64,000 nucleotides of DNA from the NCBI RefSeq assembly GCF_949987535.1, contig NC_080078.1, forward strand, positions 24,510,942 through 24,574,941, read 5' to 3'. The notes under the pieces were generated by a model. The model did no database searches. It saw only the letters and a list, made by a program, of their open reading frames with translations, and was not told the origin of the DNA. This stretch comes from Balaenoptera acutorostrata. Its lineage: Eukaryota; Chordata; Mammalia; Artiodactyla; Balaenopteridae. A program made the translations under genes and the position numbers. This document shows, piece after piece, positions 20,485 through 29,994 of this stretch. The first letter of the stretch is position 1; each line of letters begins with the position of its first letter.

Positions 20485-21015
20485 GGTTTTCTATTACTGC
20501 ATAGCAAATTACCCCCAAATTTAGCAGCTTCAAACAACATAGAGTTTCTGTAGGTCAAGATTCTAGGTGCAACTTAGCCTGTGAGAGATGCTTGGGCTCA
20601 GGGTCTCCCACAGGCTGCAGTCAAGGTGTCTGCGAGGGCTACAGCCATCTCCAGGAAGGACTTGGGGTGGGTCCACTTCCAAGATCACGTGATTGTGGGC
20701 AGGCTTCAGTTCCTGGAGAGTTGTTAGGCTGAGGGCTTCAGTTCCTAGCTGGCTGTTGGCCAGAGGCGGCCCTCAGCTCCTTGCTAGCTGCCTGTCTCCT
20801 GAGGGCAGCAGACAATATGGCAGCCTGTTTCATCAAAGTAAGCACGTGAGTGGAGGGTGTGCGGTGGTGGTGGTGGAGAGACAGAGAGAATAATGTTGAA
20901 ACTTGGATGGGCCCCATCCACAGATTTAGAAGAACCAGTAATTTCCCAGTTTTGCTTGGGCTGACTTGAGTTGGATTTATGTCACTTGCAGCCAAGTACC
21001 CCCAACCCCCCACAG
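20485..21015 (-). mobile_element. ERVL/MaLR-like LTR inserted in L2
   Basis: 'ctattactgcatagcaaatt', 'ctgcagtcaaggtgtctgcg', 'ctgttggccagaggcggccc'. Same family as 9445-9905. Interrupts the L2, so it is younger than the L2. Confidence 0.65.
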
Positions 21016-21205
21016 TGGCTCCCCATTTTTTCTAAAGTCTAGCATCCTCACATTGGCATACAAGAACCTACACGTCCTGGCCACTTTACTTCAATGACCT
21101 CATCTCCTCTCCCTCCCGCCATCACTCATTCTGCTCCCGCCACGCTGGTCTCCTTGCTTTCCCTCAAACATGCCAGTCCCTATTTCATACCGATTAAATC
21201 AGACT
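21016..21205 (+). mobile_element. L2 LINE, right piece
   Basis: 'gcatacaagaacctacacgt', then 'ctcattctgctcccgccacg' and 'gctggtctccttgctttccc' continue the L2 order of 20206-20482. Confidence 0.7.
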
Positions 21206-21224
21206 TCTTGGTTGGGTCCTGATG

Positions 21225-21325
21225 GGGATATTTATATACGTGTAGCTGATTCACTTTGTTTTACAGCAGCAACTAACACAACAATGTGAAGCAATTATAC
21301 TCCAATAAAGATGTTAAAAAAAAGA
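21225..21325 (+). mobile_element. L1 3' terminus
   Basis: 'gtagctgattcactttgttt' through 'caattatactccaataaaga' plus A-rich tail. Short 5'-truncated copy, about 100 bp. Confidence 0.85.
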
Positions 21326-21536
21326 AAAAAAAGAATGAAAATAAAGATCCAGTGTAAGTGAATAGATAGCAAAAAAAAAAAGGTACTCAGGGATTCTAAG
21401 GTATAGCCAGGGCTGAGAACTACCCCTTCAGGTTAATAAAGACTGTCGAATATTAGGGCAGCTACTATAAAGAATTTAGTGAAGTCTATATATAATTTTG
21501 TCTCTTGCCAGCATAAAGTTCAGTTCCTTTCTAATT

Positions 21537-21618
21537 TTTTAAAATTGAGGTATAGTTGATTTACAATGTTGTGTTAATTTCTGCTGTACAGCAAAGTGAC
21601 TCACTGATACACATATGT
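21537..21618 (-). mobile_element. L1 3' terminus, short
   Basis: 'aattttttaaaattgaggta' then 'ctgctgtacagcaaagtgac'. It is the antisense counterpart of the 21225 piece, lying about 210 bp away in opposite orientation. Confidence 0.85.
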
Positions 21619-21667
21619 ACATTCAGTTTCTTTTTTTTTTTTTTTTTTTTACATTCAGTTTCTTTTT
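21619..21667. repeat. Poly(T) tract between 17-bp direct repeats
   Basis: acattcagtttcttttt occurs at 21619-21635 and 21651-21667 with about 15 T between. Looks like a retrotransposition event that delivered only an A-tail, or a local tandem duplication. Confidence 0.8.
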
Positions 21668-22200
21668 AATTTTATTTATAAAATAGTAAAGCACTTTTCC
21701 ATATGATTAAAAAGTTTGTTTTAAGAGTTCCTAGCACTGTTAACTGATAACCTTGAGATTTTAGAAATTGTGTTATAAGAAACTATTTGTTTGTTGTAGA
21801 AAAGTCCATTTGTCCTCCTAAGGTCATAAACTAAATTTGTCACAGGAGGTTGATTTTGTGCTCCAAGCTTGTGATCCTTAACTACTTTTCAACTCTTCCA
21901 GTTAGGGTACTGAGTCTTTTCTTATTTGATATTCAAATTAAGTCATCTTTACAAAAATGTTATTTTGCAATTAACTAAGTGACTCTAATGGATTACCTTT
22001 AAAATATGATGCAAAATCTCAATTTTCTATGAATCGACAATTTTAAAGAAATTTCCCTACTCATTACACATACGGCAGAAAGAATCTCAGCCTTGATTTT
22101 TGATAGCTTCAAAATGTCTGGTTTCCTTTCATTTCCTTTAATAAAATCCTTAGTTTGTTTGATGTCGCTTGACTGGGTTTCTGTTACAGTCTTTGACTTG
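21668..22200. other. AT-rich unassigned sequence
   Basis: No recognised repeat and no open frame of 60 residues or more. Contains 'tcacaggaggttgattttgt' and other mixed sequence. Confidence 0.4.
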
Positions 22201-22204
22201 GCAA

Positions 22205-22375
22205 TTATTAATCCTGACAGCAGCCCTGCAAAGTGAGTCTTCTTATTCCCATTTTATAGATGTGTAATCCAAGCCCCTGAGGGATCAAGAAACTTGCCCG
22301 AGCCCACACAATTAGAAATTGGTTATCCCTGGGTGACAACCCAGATTTATTTGACCTCATTGCTATGACTTTTGC
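22205..22375 (-). mobile_element. MIR SINE
   Basis: 'aatcctgacagcagccctgc', 'cccattttatagatgtgtaa', 'aaacttgcccgagcccacac'. Confidence 0.8.
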
Positions 22376-22399
22376 AGAAGTCCCTGGTATGGCATATTG

Positions 22400-22855
22400 C
22401 TTTTTTTAAAAATTGAAATATATTTCATATCCCATAAAATTCACTACTAAAGCATGTACAATTCAGTGACTTTAGTATATTTACAAGATTTTTCAACTCT
22501 CACCACTATCTAATTCTAATATGTTTAGTCACCCCACAAAGAAACCCTTTACCCATTAAGCAGTCACTCCTCATTTACCCCTGCCCCCATCCTCTGGCAA
22601 CCACTAATCTACTTTCTGTCTCTATGGATTTGCCACTCTGAATGTTTCATATAAATGGAATAATACAATTTGTGACCTTTGTGTCTGGCTTCTTTCTTTA
22701 ACGTAATGTTTTCCAGGATCATCCATGTCGTAGCAGGTGTCAGTACATTGTTCCTTTTTATGGCTGAACATTGTATTGCTATGCCACATTTTGGTTATCC
22801 AATATTCATCAGTTGATGGACATTTGGATTATGTTCACCTTTTGGCTGTTATGAG
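22400..22855 (-). mobile_element. L1M-type LINE 3' segment
   Basis: 'cctctggcaaccactaatct', 'tatggatttgccactctgaa', 'cagttgatggacatttgg'. Confidence 0.88.
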
Positions 22856-22867
22856 GCACATTGTCTT

Positions 22868-23190
22868 TTAAAAAATATTTTATTTTTTAATACAATTTTT
22901 AAAGGTTACAAAATATTTACAGTTATTACAAAATATTGGCTATATTCCCTGTGTTGTACACTACATCCCTGTAGCTTATCTTAGACTCGATAGTTTGTAC
23001 TTCTTACTCCACCCACACCTGTATTGCCCACCACCCCCGACTGGTAACCACTAGTTTGTTCTTTATATCTGTGAGTCAGCCTATTTTTTTGTTATATTCA
23101 CTAGTTTGTTGTATTTTTCAGATTCCACGTATAAGTGATATACAGTATTTTTCTTTCTCTGACTTATTTCATTTAACATAAGGGACATTG
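22868..23190 (-). mobile_element. Second L1 3' segment adjoining the first
   Basis: 'aatattggctatattccctg', 'gtaaccactagtttgttctt', 'attccacgtataagtgatat'. Flanking 'acattgtctttt' occurs at about 22859-22870 and 23186-23197, consistent with a 12-bp target duplication. Confidence 0.85.
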
Positions 23191-23289
23191 TCTTTTGATT
23201 AAAATTCTGTCATAATAGTCTTGTTTTTCAAAGTAGACGGAGGGGCAGATCCTGTTTTATACACTTTAAAAACATCACTCTGTGGGGGT

Positions 23290-23875
23290 CTTCCAGTTAC
23301 TATTTCTATGCTACAGATCACACCAATATTTAGGGACAATAACAACAATTTTATTATTCTCATGGATCCCCTGGGTCAAGAATTCAGATTAGGTGCAGAG
23401 GGGATGGCTTATTTCTGCTTCATGATGTCTAGGGACTTGGCTGGGAAATTCAAAAGATGACAGTGACTTGATGGCCAGGAGTTGGAGCCATCTGGAGGCA
23501 TCTTTTGTCACATGTGTGTTTCATGCTGACTGTTAGCTGGGACCTCAGTTAGCCAGTTATCTAAAACATCTACATGTGACCTCTCCATGTGGTGTCCCCA
23601 TGTGGGCTAGTTGGGCTTCCTGACAACATGGTGGCTGGGGTCCAAGAGTGAGCATCCCAAGATAGAAAGGAGGAAGTACATATAATTTTTATGCTCTATC
23701 TCTGGAAGTCAAATAGCATCTTTTCTGCTATATCCTATTGACTGAGGCAGTTGAGGTCCAAGGGAGAGGAATCATGGACTCCATCATTCCACATGAAGAC
23801 TGTCAAGGTCACCTTATAAGAACATGTGGCATGGGAGCTATTGTCTTGACCATCTTTGGAAAAAACAATCTACAA
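23290..23875 (-). mobile_element. ERVL/MaLR-like LTR, diverged
   Basis: 'tactatttctatgctacaga', 'gggacctcagttagccag', 'ctgacaacatggtggctggg', 'cctattgactgaggcagttg'. Same block order as 9445 and 20485. Frame 23221-23460 is not a gene. Confidence 0.55.
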
Positions 23876-23879
23876 CAGG

Positions 23880-23955
23880 AGACTTCCACTGTGTTGGGTC
23901 CATGATGGGTATCCAGTAGATCCTTATTGAACTGAACGGAATTCATGCACATCAA
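23880..23955 (+). mobile_element. L2 LINE 3' scrap
   Basis: 'atccagtagatccttattga' resembles the L2 3' end; short. Confidence 0.5.
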
Positions 23956-24019
23956 TAAATTATACCCAGGTCTGTCCCTCTGATATGTTCTTTAATCGAC
24001 CTCCTCCCTCAGAAGTGAC

Positions 24020-24290
24020 TCTTTTCTGGGCATTATTCTAAAGCTTTGCTTTCTTAACTCTAACTTAAAACACCTTTTTGTAATTTCCTGGCTGAGTGGT
24101 CTTGCACAAGTCACTCTGCCCCTTTGAGACTCAGTTGTCTTACTCATAAAACAAGGGAAAATGTTTATTCCCACTCCAGAAAATTTCTGGGGAAATCAGT
24201 GGGCTAAGACATAAAAGAGGGCTTATTACAGAGCCTGGCTGGAGGTAGGGATTAAATACATGATAGCTATTTTTATTGCTGTTGTGATTA
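24020..24290 (+). mobile_element. MIR SINE
   Basis: 'ggctgagtggtcttgcacaa', 'gagactcagttgtcttactc', 'ttacagagcctggctggagg'. Confidence 0.75.
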
Positions 24291-24294
24291 CCCA

Positions 24295-24950
24295 AATGTA
24301 ATCCCCATTTACTTATGCTTTTCAGGATCCAGTCTGAACCTTAAGGATTAGGGACAAATCCTATTTGAGAAATTGGAACTCCTCTGCTTTTCTTATTTCC
24401 CATTTATTTCTTTTTCTCTTGTTAATATTTCCTATCCTGCAGATGACTTTCTGCTGACTTGCAGAGAACTCAGACAAGTCATGATGAATGCTATCAATTT
24501 AAAATAATAAAAATAATAAAGCTCCAATCTCAGGGAAGTCTCCATAGTCCTAAAGTCAAAACTTCCAGCCTTGCCTGGCCCTGGAATTATCCTCAGTTAG
24601 AACCCTCAGTCTCCCTGCTGCTTTGCTTGTTGCTGTAATTATTCTGTCATCATTAATTCAATGAAGCCTATTAACCCACATCAGATAGTGGATGTATCTA
24701 CAATGTGTGTTACCTACTCCTCTAGACAAGACAGCTGTCATACTTCAGGCCTGCTGTTTTTTTGTTGAGGTCCCAAATTGTCAGTTTGCAAGTGTTTTAT
24801 ATATAGTATAGAATCTTCATTAATGGTGTTCTTGTAACTTCCCAAAGACCAGGCCCACACTGGAGGGGTGGTCAGCTGCTCCATCTCACTGCTCTGTGGG
24901 GACCTTCTCCCCTCTTCCTGCCCTCATCTCTCTCCCTATCCATCTTTTCC
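24295..24950. other. Repeat-free island 2 (possible conserved non-coding DNA)
   Basis: No recognised repeat. Homeodomain-like ATTA/TAAT words cluster near 24635-24680 ('gtaattattctgtcatcatt', 'aattcaatgaag'). Confidence 0.4.
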
Positions 24951-24954
24951 TCCA

Positions 24955-25190
24955 GGGGCTGAGCTCATGGGCTGTGGAACCAGACTGCCTATGTTTGAAT
25001 TCTGGCTCTGCCTGGTGACCATGGGGAGGTGGCTTTCTCTCTCCCTGAGCCTCTGTTTCCTCATCTGTAAAATGCTGGTAATAATGGTACCCATTTGTTG
25101 TGAGGATTAAATGTGTTAACATGTGTGAAGCATTTAGACCACTGTCTGGCTGACAGTAGGTGTGCCATAACTGTTTTTGTTGTTAGTATT
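24955..25190 (+). mobile_element. MIR SINE, near full length
   Basis: 'aaccagactgcctatgtttg', 'tttcctcatctgtaaaatgc', 'gtgaggattaaatgtgttaa', 'gtctggctgacagtaggtg'. One of the best MIR copies here. Confidence 0.93.
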
Positions 25191-25212
25191 CCCTTCTTTT
25201 TCTTCCCTCCTG

Positions 25213-25576
25213 TCTCAGTCAGACTGCTATAAAAAAAATACCACAGACTGAGTGGACTAAACAACACACATTTATTTCTCACAGTTCTGGAGCCTGGAAG
25301 TCTGAGATCAGGGTGCCAGCATGGTCAGGTTCTGGGGAGGGCCTCTTCCAGTTTGCAGATGGCCATTCTCTCCTGTGGCCTCACATGGTGGAGAGAGAGC
25401 TAGCTAGCTCTCTGGGGCCTCTTTTATATAAGGGCACTAATCCCATTCATGAGCGCTTCACCCTCATGACCTAATCATCTCCCAAAGGCCCCACCTCTTT
25501 ATACTATCACGGGGAGGAGGTTAGGATTTCAACATATGAATTTTGAGGGAACACAAACATTTGGTTCCTAACACCT
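25213..25576 (-). mobile_element. MST/MLT1-type MaLR LTR
   Basis: 'gactgctataaaaaaaatac', 'acacatttatttctcacagt', 'ttcatgagcgcttcaccctc', 'tcccaaaggccccacctc', end 'atttggttcctaacacc'. Confidence 0.88.
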
Positions 25577-25589
25577 CCCTCCCAAAGGT

Positions 25590-25840
25590 TCATGCACATC
25601 TCATGTGGCAGATACCCAGCTTGGTGCTGGGGACCCACTGATGAACTAGTCCCTTGTGGCACCTCTAGTGAGGGAGACAGGTATTAAACAATTACTAACG
25701 GACATCAGTTGTGATAAATGCCACAGGGTACTGGGAGTGGGTATAACAGAGGTAGCTCAGGAGGTGGGGCTGGTCAGGGAAGACGTCCTGGAGGAAGTGA
25801 CATCTGAACAGAGTTCTTAAATAAAAACAAGATATTTCCA
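25590..25840 (-). mobile_element. L2 LINE 3' region
   Basis: 'agcttggtgctggggaccca', 'gagacaggtattaaacaatt', 'ggtcagggaagacgtcctgg'. Confidence 0.7.
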
Positions 25841-25853
25841 GGAGGAAGATTTC

Positions 25854-25882
25854 GTGTGTGTGTGTGTGCGCGTGTGTGTGTA
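25854..25882. repeat. (TG)n microsatellite with CG interruption
   Basis: Alternating TG run interrupted by 'gcgcg'. Confidence 0.95.
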
Positions 25883-25964
25883 AGTTAAAGGCAGAGCATC
25901 TCTTTCTATACAGCAGAACACGGTATAGAAAGTTCTGAAGTACGAAGCAGGCTCCATTGGTTTT

Positions 25965-26275
25965 TTTTTTTTTTTTGGCTGCGTTGGGTCTTTGTTGCTG
26001 TGCGCAGGCTTTCTCTAGTTGTGGCGAGCAGGGACTACTCTTCGTTGCAGTGCACGGGCTTCTCATTGCGGTGGCTTCTTTTGTTGTGGACCACGGGCTC
26101 TAGGCGCACGGGCTTCAGTAGTTGTGGCTTGCGGTCTCTAGAGCTCAGGCTTAATAGTTGTGGTGCACAGGCTTAGTTGCTCCACGGCATGTAGGATCTT
26201 CCCGGCCCAGGGCTTGAACCTATGTCCCCTGCATTGGCAGGCAGATTCTTAACCACTGCGACACCAGGGAAGCCC
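25965..26275 (-). mobile_element. tRNA-derived SINE (CHR type)
   Basis: Antisense, T-run then 'ggctgcgttgggtctttgtt', right end 'acaccagggaagcccc'. Imperfect flanks 'ctccattggtttt'/'ctccaatagtttt'. SINE frame overlaps 25695-26066. Confidence 0.93.
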
Positions 26276-26284
26276 CTCCAATAG

Positions 26285-26510
26285 TTTTCTGAGTAGGTAG
26301 TACTTTTGCATGGTTCAAACTTCAAAATATACAAAAGGATAAACAGTGAAAGGTCTCTCACTTTTCCATTTACCATCCCCCCTGCCCTTGGGGCAACAGG
26401 CAAACCATTCTAGAAATATGTATATGTTACCAAATTGTGTGTGCATGGTATACATACATACATGTATGTATACACACACGTACATATGTTTTCTTACTCT
26501 TTTTTTTTAC
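26285..26510 (-). mobile_element. L1M-type 3'UTR fragment
   Basis: 'tggttcaaacttcaaaatat' and 'ggataaacagtgaaaggtct' are antisense of old L1 3' ends. A TA/CA-rich run (about 26446-26485) follows. Confidence 0.65.
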
Positions 26511-26512
26511 CA

Positions 26513-26650
26513 TAAAAAATGCCCACATAGAAAATCCTAAAGATGCCACCAGAAAACTACTAGAGCTAATTGATGAATCTGGTAAAGTTGCAGGATACAA
26601 AATTAATACACAGAAATCTCTTGCATTCCTATACACTAACAAGGAAAGGG
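26513..26650 (+). mobile_element. Isolated internal L1 ORF2 fragment (about 138 bp)
   Basis: Translates as [20 protein letters not shown] followed by [19 protein letters not shown], the conserved ORF2 segment downstream of the RT core. Neither adjoining ORF2 sequence nor an L1 3' end is present on this strand, so it is an orphan internal piece. Confidence 0.88.
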
Positions 26651-26825
26651 CAGATCATAAGATGACTCCACTCTTTAAAAAATATCTTCAGGAAAGGTGA
26701 TTCCAGATGCTGTTTTAATTATACTTTCCTGTGTTTACCGCCCATTATGGTAGAAATACCTCCCTTATAGCCAAATGAAACCCCTGATGCTGTAGCTTAA
26801 GCACATACTAGAATATTTTTTCACC

Positions 26826-26935
26826 TCATCAACAAATATTTTCTGAGTACTTAGTATGTGCTACCATGGAACTGAGTGGCACTGGAGCTACAAAGATTAG
26901 TAAAGAAGCCAATTAAAAACAGTTAATAGTCTACA
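26826..26935 (-). mobile_element. L2 LINE 3' fragment
   Basis: 'tcaacaaatattttctgagt' then 'ctggagctacaaagattagt'. Confidence 0.6.
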
Positions 26936-26987
26936 ACCCAGAGATAACCACCATAAACATGTGGTGTTTATCATTAAAGACTTTTTT

Positions 26988-27339
26988 TTTTTGGCTGCGT
27001 TGGGTGTTCAGTGCTGCGCGCGAGCTTTCTCTAGTTGTGGCGAGCGGGGGCTACTCTTCATTGCGGTGTGCGGGCTTCTCATTGCAGTGGCTTCTCTTGT
27101 TGCGGAGTACACGCTCTAGGTGTGCGGGCTTCAGTAGTTGCAGCCCGCAGGCTCAGTAGTTGCCGCCCGCGGGCTCAGTAGCTGCAGCACGTGGGCCCTA
27201 GAGCATGTGGGCTTCAGTAGTTGTGGCACACGGGCTTGGTTGCTCCATGGCATGTGGGATCTTCTCAGACCAGGGATCTAGCCCGTGTCCCCTGCATCGG
27301 TAGACAGATTCCCAACCACTGCGCCACCAGGGAAGTCCC
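26988..27339 (-). mobile_element. tRNA-derived SINE (CHR type) in L1M
   Basis: Antisense, many internal 'ggctcagtagttgc' modules. Duplication taaagactttttt at 26975-26987 and 27340-27352. Confidence 0.95.
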
Positions 27340-27363
27340 TAAAGACTTTTTTTAAAAAGTCTA

Positions 27364-27860
27364 TTGTATTAGTCAAGGCTTGCCAGAGAACCAGAACCAT
27401 TAGGATTATACAAGAGAAGACTTATAGGAGTTGGGTCATGTGGTTATGGAGGCTGAGGAGTCCCATGATCTGCCATCAGCAAGCTGGAGAACCAGGAACT
27501 ATGATAGTGTAATGAGTCCAAAGACTTGAGAATCAGAGGGCTGTTAGTTTAAGTTCTGGTCTGAGTTTGAAAGCCCAAGAACCAGGAGTGCCAATGTCCA
27601 AAGGCAGGAGATGTTTGTCCTAACTCAGGCAGAGAGAATGAATTCTCTCGTCCTCCACCTTTTTGTTCTATTCAGGCTCTGAAATACTGGATGATGCCCA
27701 CCTGCGCTGGTGAGAGCAATCTTCTTTATTCAGTCTACTGATTCAAATGCTAATATTTTCTGGAAACCCCCTCACAGACACACCCAGAAATAATATTTTA
27801 CCAGCAATCTGGGCATCCCGTAGTCCAGTCAAGTTGACACATAAAATTAACCATCACATT
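27364..27860 (+). mobile_element. LTR-type element, TG...CA ends (family uncertain)
   Basis: Begins 'tgtattagtcaaggcttgcc' and ends 'aattaaccatcaca'. Internal blocks 'ttttgttctattcaggctct', 'ggatgatgcccacctgcgct' and 'tcacagacacacccagaaat' are a familiar mammalian LTR-like repeat. Flanks tctat/tttat could be an eroded 5-bp duplication. Confidence 0.65.
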
Positions 27861-28321
27861 TATGTAGATATATTTTAAAAACAACAATAAGATTATTATA
27901 TGCATAATATTTTATGGTCTGATTTTCAAATATATCCTGGATTTCTTTCTGTTTCTATGTCATCTTCTATTTCTTTCTTTCTAACTATAAATCTACATTG
28001 TAACATTTAAGGTCTGTGGGAGTGATTTGCATGTAGTGGGGTTTGTTGAACAACTCCTTATTGATAGACCATTTTCCCTGTTGCACCATTGTAAACAATG
28101 CTGCAAAGAACATCCTGATATCTTTATCTATGCCCTCTTGTCCTGAACATAGAATTGCTGGGTTATATTGCTGAACTGCTTTCCAGAAAGATTATACTGA
28201 TTTGTACTTTCACGAGCAGTGTAAAAGTACAAGACACACACACACATACACGGAGGGTGGGAATGGGGGAGCACTAAGGGGAAAGATGATGAAGGCTATT
28301 TTGGGATTTTAAAGCTTTATT

Positions 28322-28543
28322 TCAGCAAACTATGGCTCCTGGGGCCATTCTGGTCACTGCTTGTTTTTGTAAATAAAGTTTTTTTTGGAACACAGCCACG
28401 CCCATCCACTATGTATCAGCTGTGGCTGCTTTCCCCCTATAAAGGCAGAGACGAGCAGTTGCAACAGGGACCATATGGCCTGCGAAGCCTGAAATATTTA
28501 CTAACTGACTCTTTTCGGAAGAAGTTTGCTGACCCCTGCTTTA
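28322..28543 (+). mobile_element. hAT-type non-autonomous DNA element
   Basis: Near-terminal 'cagcaaactatggctcc' and 'gtttgctgacccctgc' are imperfect inverted ends. Core 'gtttttgtaaataaag' and 'cacagccacgcccatccac'. Confidence 0.75.
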
Positions 28544-28659
28544 TTTCATTAGAGAAGTTATTTTACTTTTTTTTGGGTGTCTTCATTCACTTCACTAAGG
28601 CTGTAAAAGATGCTTTTGATGTGGAATGTGGAAGGAACATCAAACATCTTGTCCCAAAG

Positions 28660-28850
28660 CCTACAGGCTTTGAAGTGATACAGATCCGAATTTCAACCCA
28701 TCATTTAATGACTTCGTAACCTGGTCAAATTTTAATTTCCCAGACACTCAGTCTGCTTATGTTAAAATGAGAATGACGACACCAGCCTAGCAGGGTTACA
28801 CATGTAAGGCACACAGCCCAGTGCTTGGCTTCTGGTGCTTATAAAACTGA
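28660..28850 (+). mobile_element. MIR SINE
   Basis: 'gacttcgtaacctggtcaaa', 'gtctgcttatgttaaaatga', 'cacagcccagtgcttggc'. Frame 28411-28719 joins the hAT and MIR pieces and is not coding. Confidence 0.75.
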
Positions 28851-28854
28851 CATG

Positions 28855-29305
28855 AGGTCACTTTCTCCTTCCCCACGACTTCTGCTTCTAGAAAGCAGAA
28901 ACAAGACACTGACAGGGAAGAGGGACTGAGTTGGTAATAGCTGTTTTCTGCTGTTGCTTCCCATTTTCTGTCCCAAAGTTCGGGGAGTTCAATCCTTTTA
29001 CCCTGAGTAACTTCCAAACATTTAAAGCCCCAGATCTCTAAGTTTTAAGAATTATGTCAAGGCTGAGAAATGACTATCTTCTTCTTCTGCTTTTAAACTT
29101 TTTAGGAAAACAGAATTTCTCTTACTTACTTGGACTGGGCAAACTTCACAACTATTGTAAATTTAGGGAGTGCTTTGGATTGATGGGATCAAGGAATAGT
29201 AGGTCTGCAGCTGTAATTCACATGAAAAGGTGATATTAAGTTAAGGCATGTGGGAGACCTACCTGTAAAAGTATCAGAGCATGCAGGTTTCTCACATGCT
29301 ATTGA
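28855..29305. other. Unassigned sequence
   Basis: No recognised repeat. Mixed sequence with 'gaattatgtcaaggctgaga'. No gene supported. Confidence 0.4.
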
Positions 29306-29365
29306 CATCTTAAACCAGATGATTCTTTGTGGCGGGGGCTGTAGGATGTCTAGCAGGATACCTGG

Positions 29366-29864
29366 TATGGGAGATAGAATAATAGCCTCCCAAAAGATAT
29401 TCGTATCCTGATTCCCAGATTCTGTGTATATGTTACCTTTACATGGTGAAACAACCAAACCAAACCAAACTAAACCAAACCAAAGCAAACCCTTGCAGAT
29501 ATGATTTAAATTAAGAATCTTGAGATGGGGGAGATTATCCTGGTTGATCCAAGTGGGCCTGATATAATCATAAGGGTCCTTATAAGAGAGGAGGTGATAT
29601 GATGATGGAAGCAGAGAGGAAAGAGGAGATAATATGGCTGTTGTCCTTGAAGATGGGGGAAGGGGCCATGAGCCAAGGAATGCAGGCAGCCTCTAGAAGC
29701 TGGAAAAGGCAAGGATACAGACTCTTCCCTAGAGTTCAGAAGGAAAGCAGCCCCATGGACTCATGTTCTGACCTCTGGGACTGTAAGATAATAAATTTGT
29801 GTTGTTTTAAACCACTAAGTTTGTAGGAACTTGTTAAAGCAGCAATGGGAAACGAATACTTCTG
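29366..29864 (+). mobile_element. MLT1-type MaLR LTR inside the MER element
   Basis: 'tagaataatagcctcccaaa', 'cttgagatgggggagattat', 'ctctagaagctggaaaaggc', 'aataaatttgtgttgtttta'. 'ctggta' occurs at both junctions. Frame 29599-29826 is internal. Confidence 0.9.
29450..29491. repeat. (CCAAA)n pentanucleotide run
   Basis: About eight imperfect CCAAA/CTAAA/GCAAA units inside the MLT1 LTR. Confidence 0.93.
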
Positions 29865-29994
29865 GTATCTACCCACTAGATGCCAGTAATACCCCACCCC
29901 AAGTTGTGATAACCCAAAATGTCCACAGACATTATTGCCAAATGTCCCCTGGGGAGCAAAATTGCCCCCGATTGAGAACCACTGTGTTGGGGAG

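Larger units (their letters stand above)
26940..28228 (-). mobile_element. L1M-type LINE split by a SINE and an LTR
   Basis: Pieces 26940-26987, 27340-27363 and 27862-28228 ('ttgcaccattgtaaacaatg', 'aacatagaattgctgggtta', 'actttcacgagcagtgtaaa') read as one antisense L1 3' region. The SINE at 26988 and LTR at 27364 interrupt it. Confidence 0.75.
29310..29990 (-). mobile_element. MER20-like hAT fossil, split by an MLT1 LTR
   Basis: Left piece to about 29365 ('gattctttgtggcgggggct', 'ggatgtctagcagg'). Right piece from about 29866 ('acccactagatgccagtaat', 'tgtcccctggggagcaaaat', terminus 'ttgagaaccactg'). Joined, they read as one element. MER number recalled, not searched. Confidence 0.75.
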
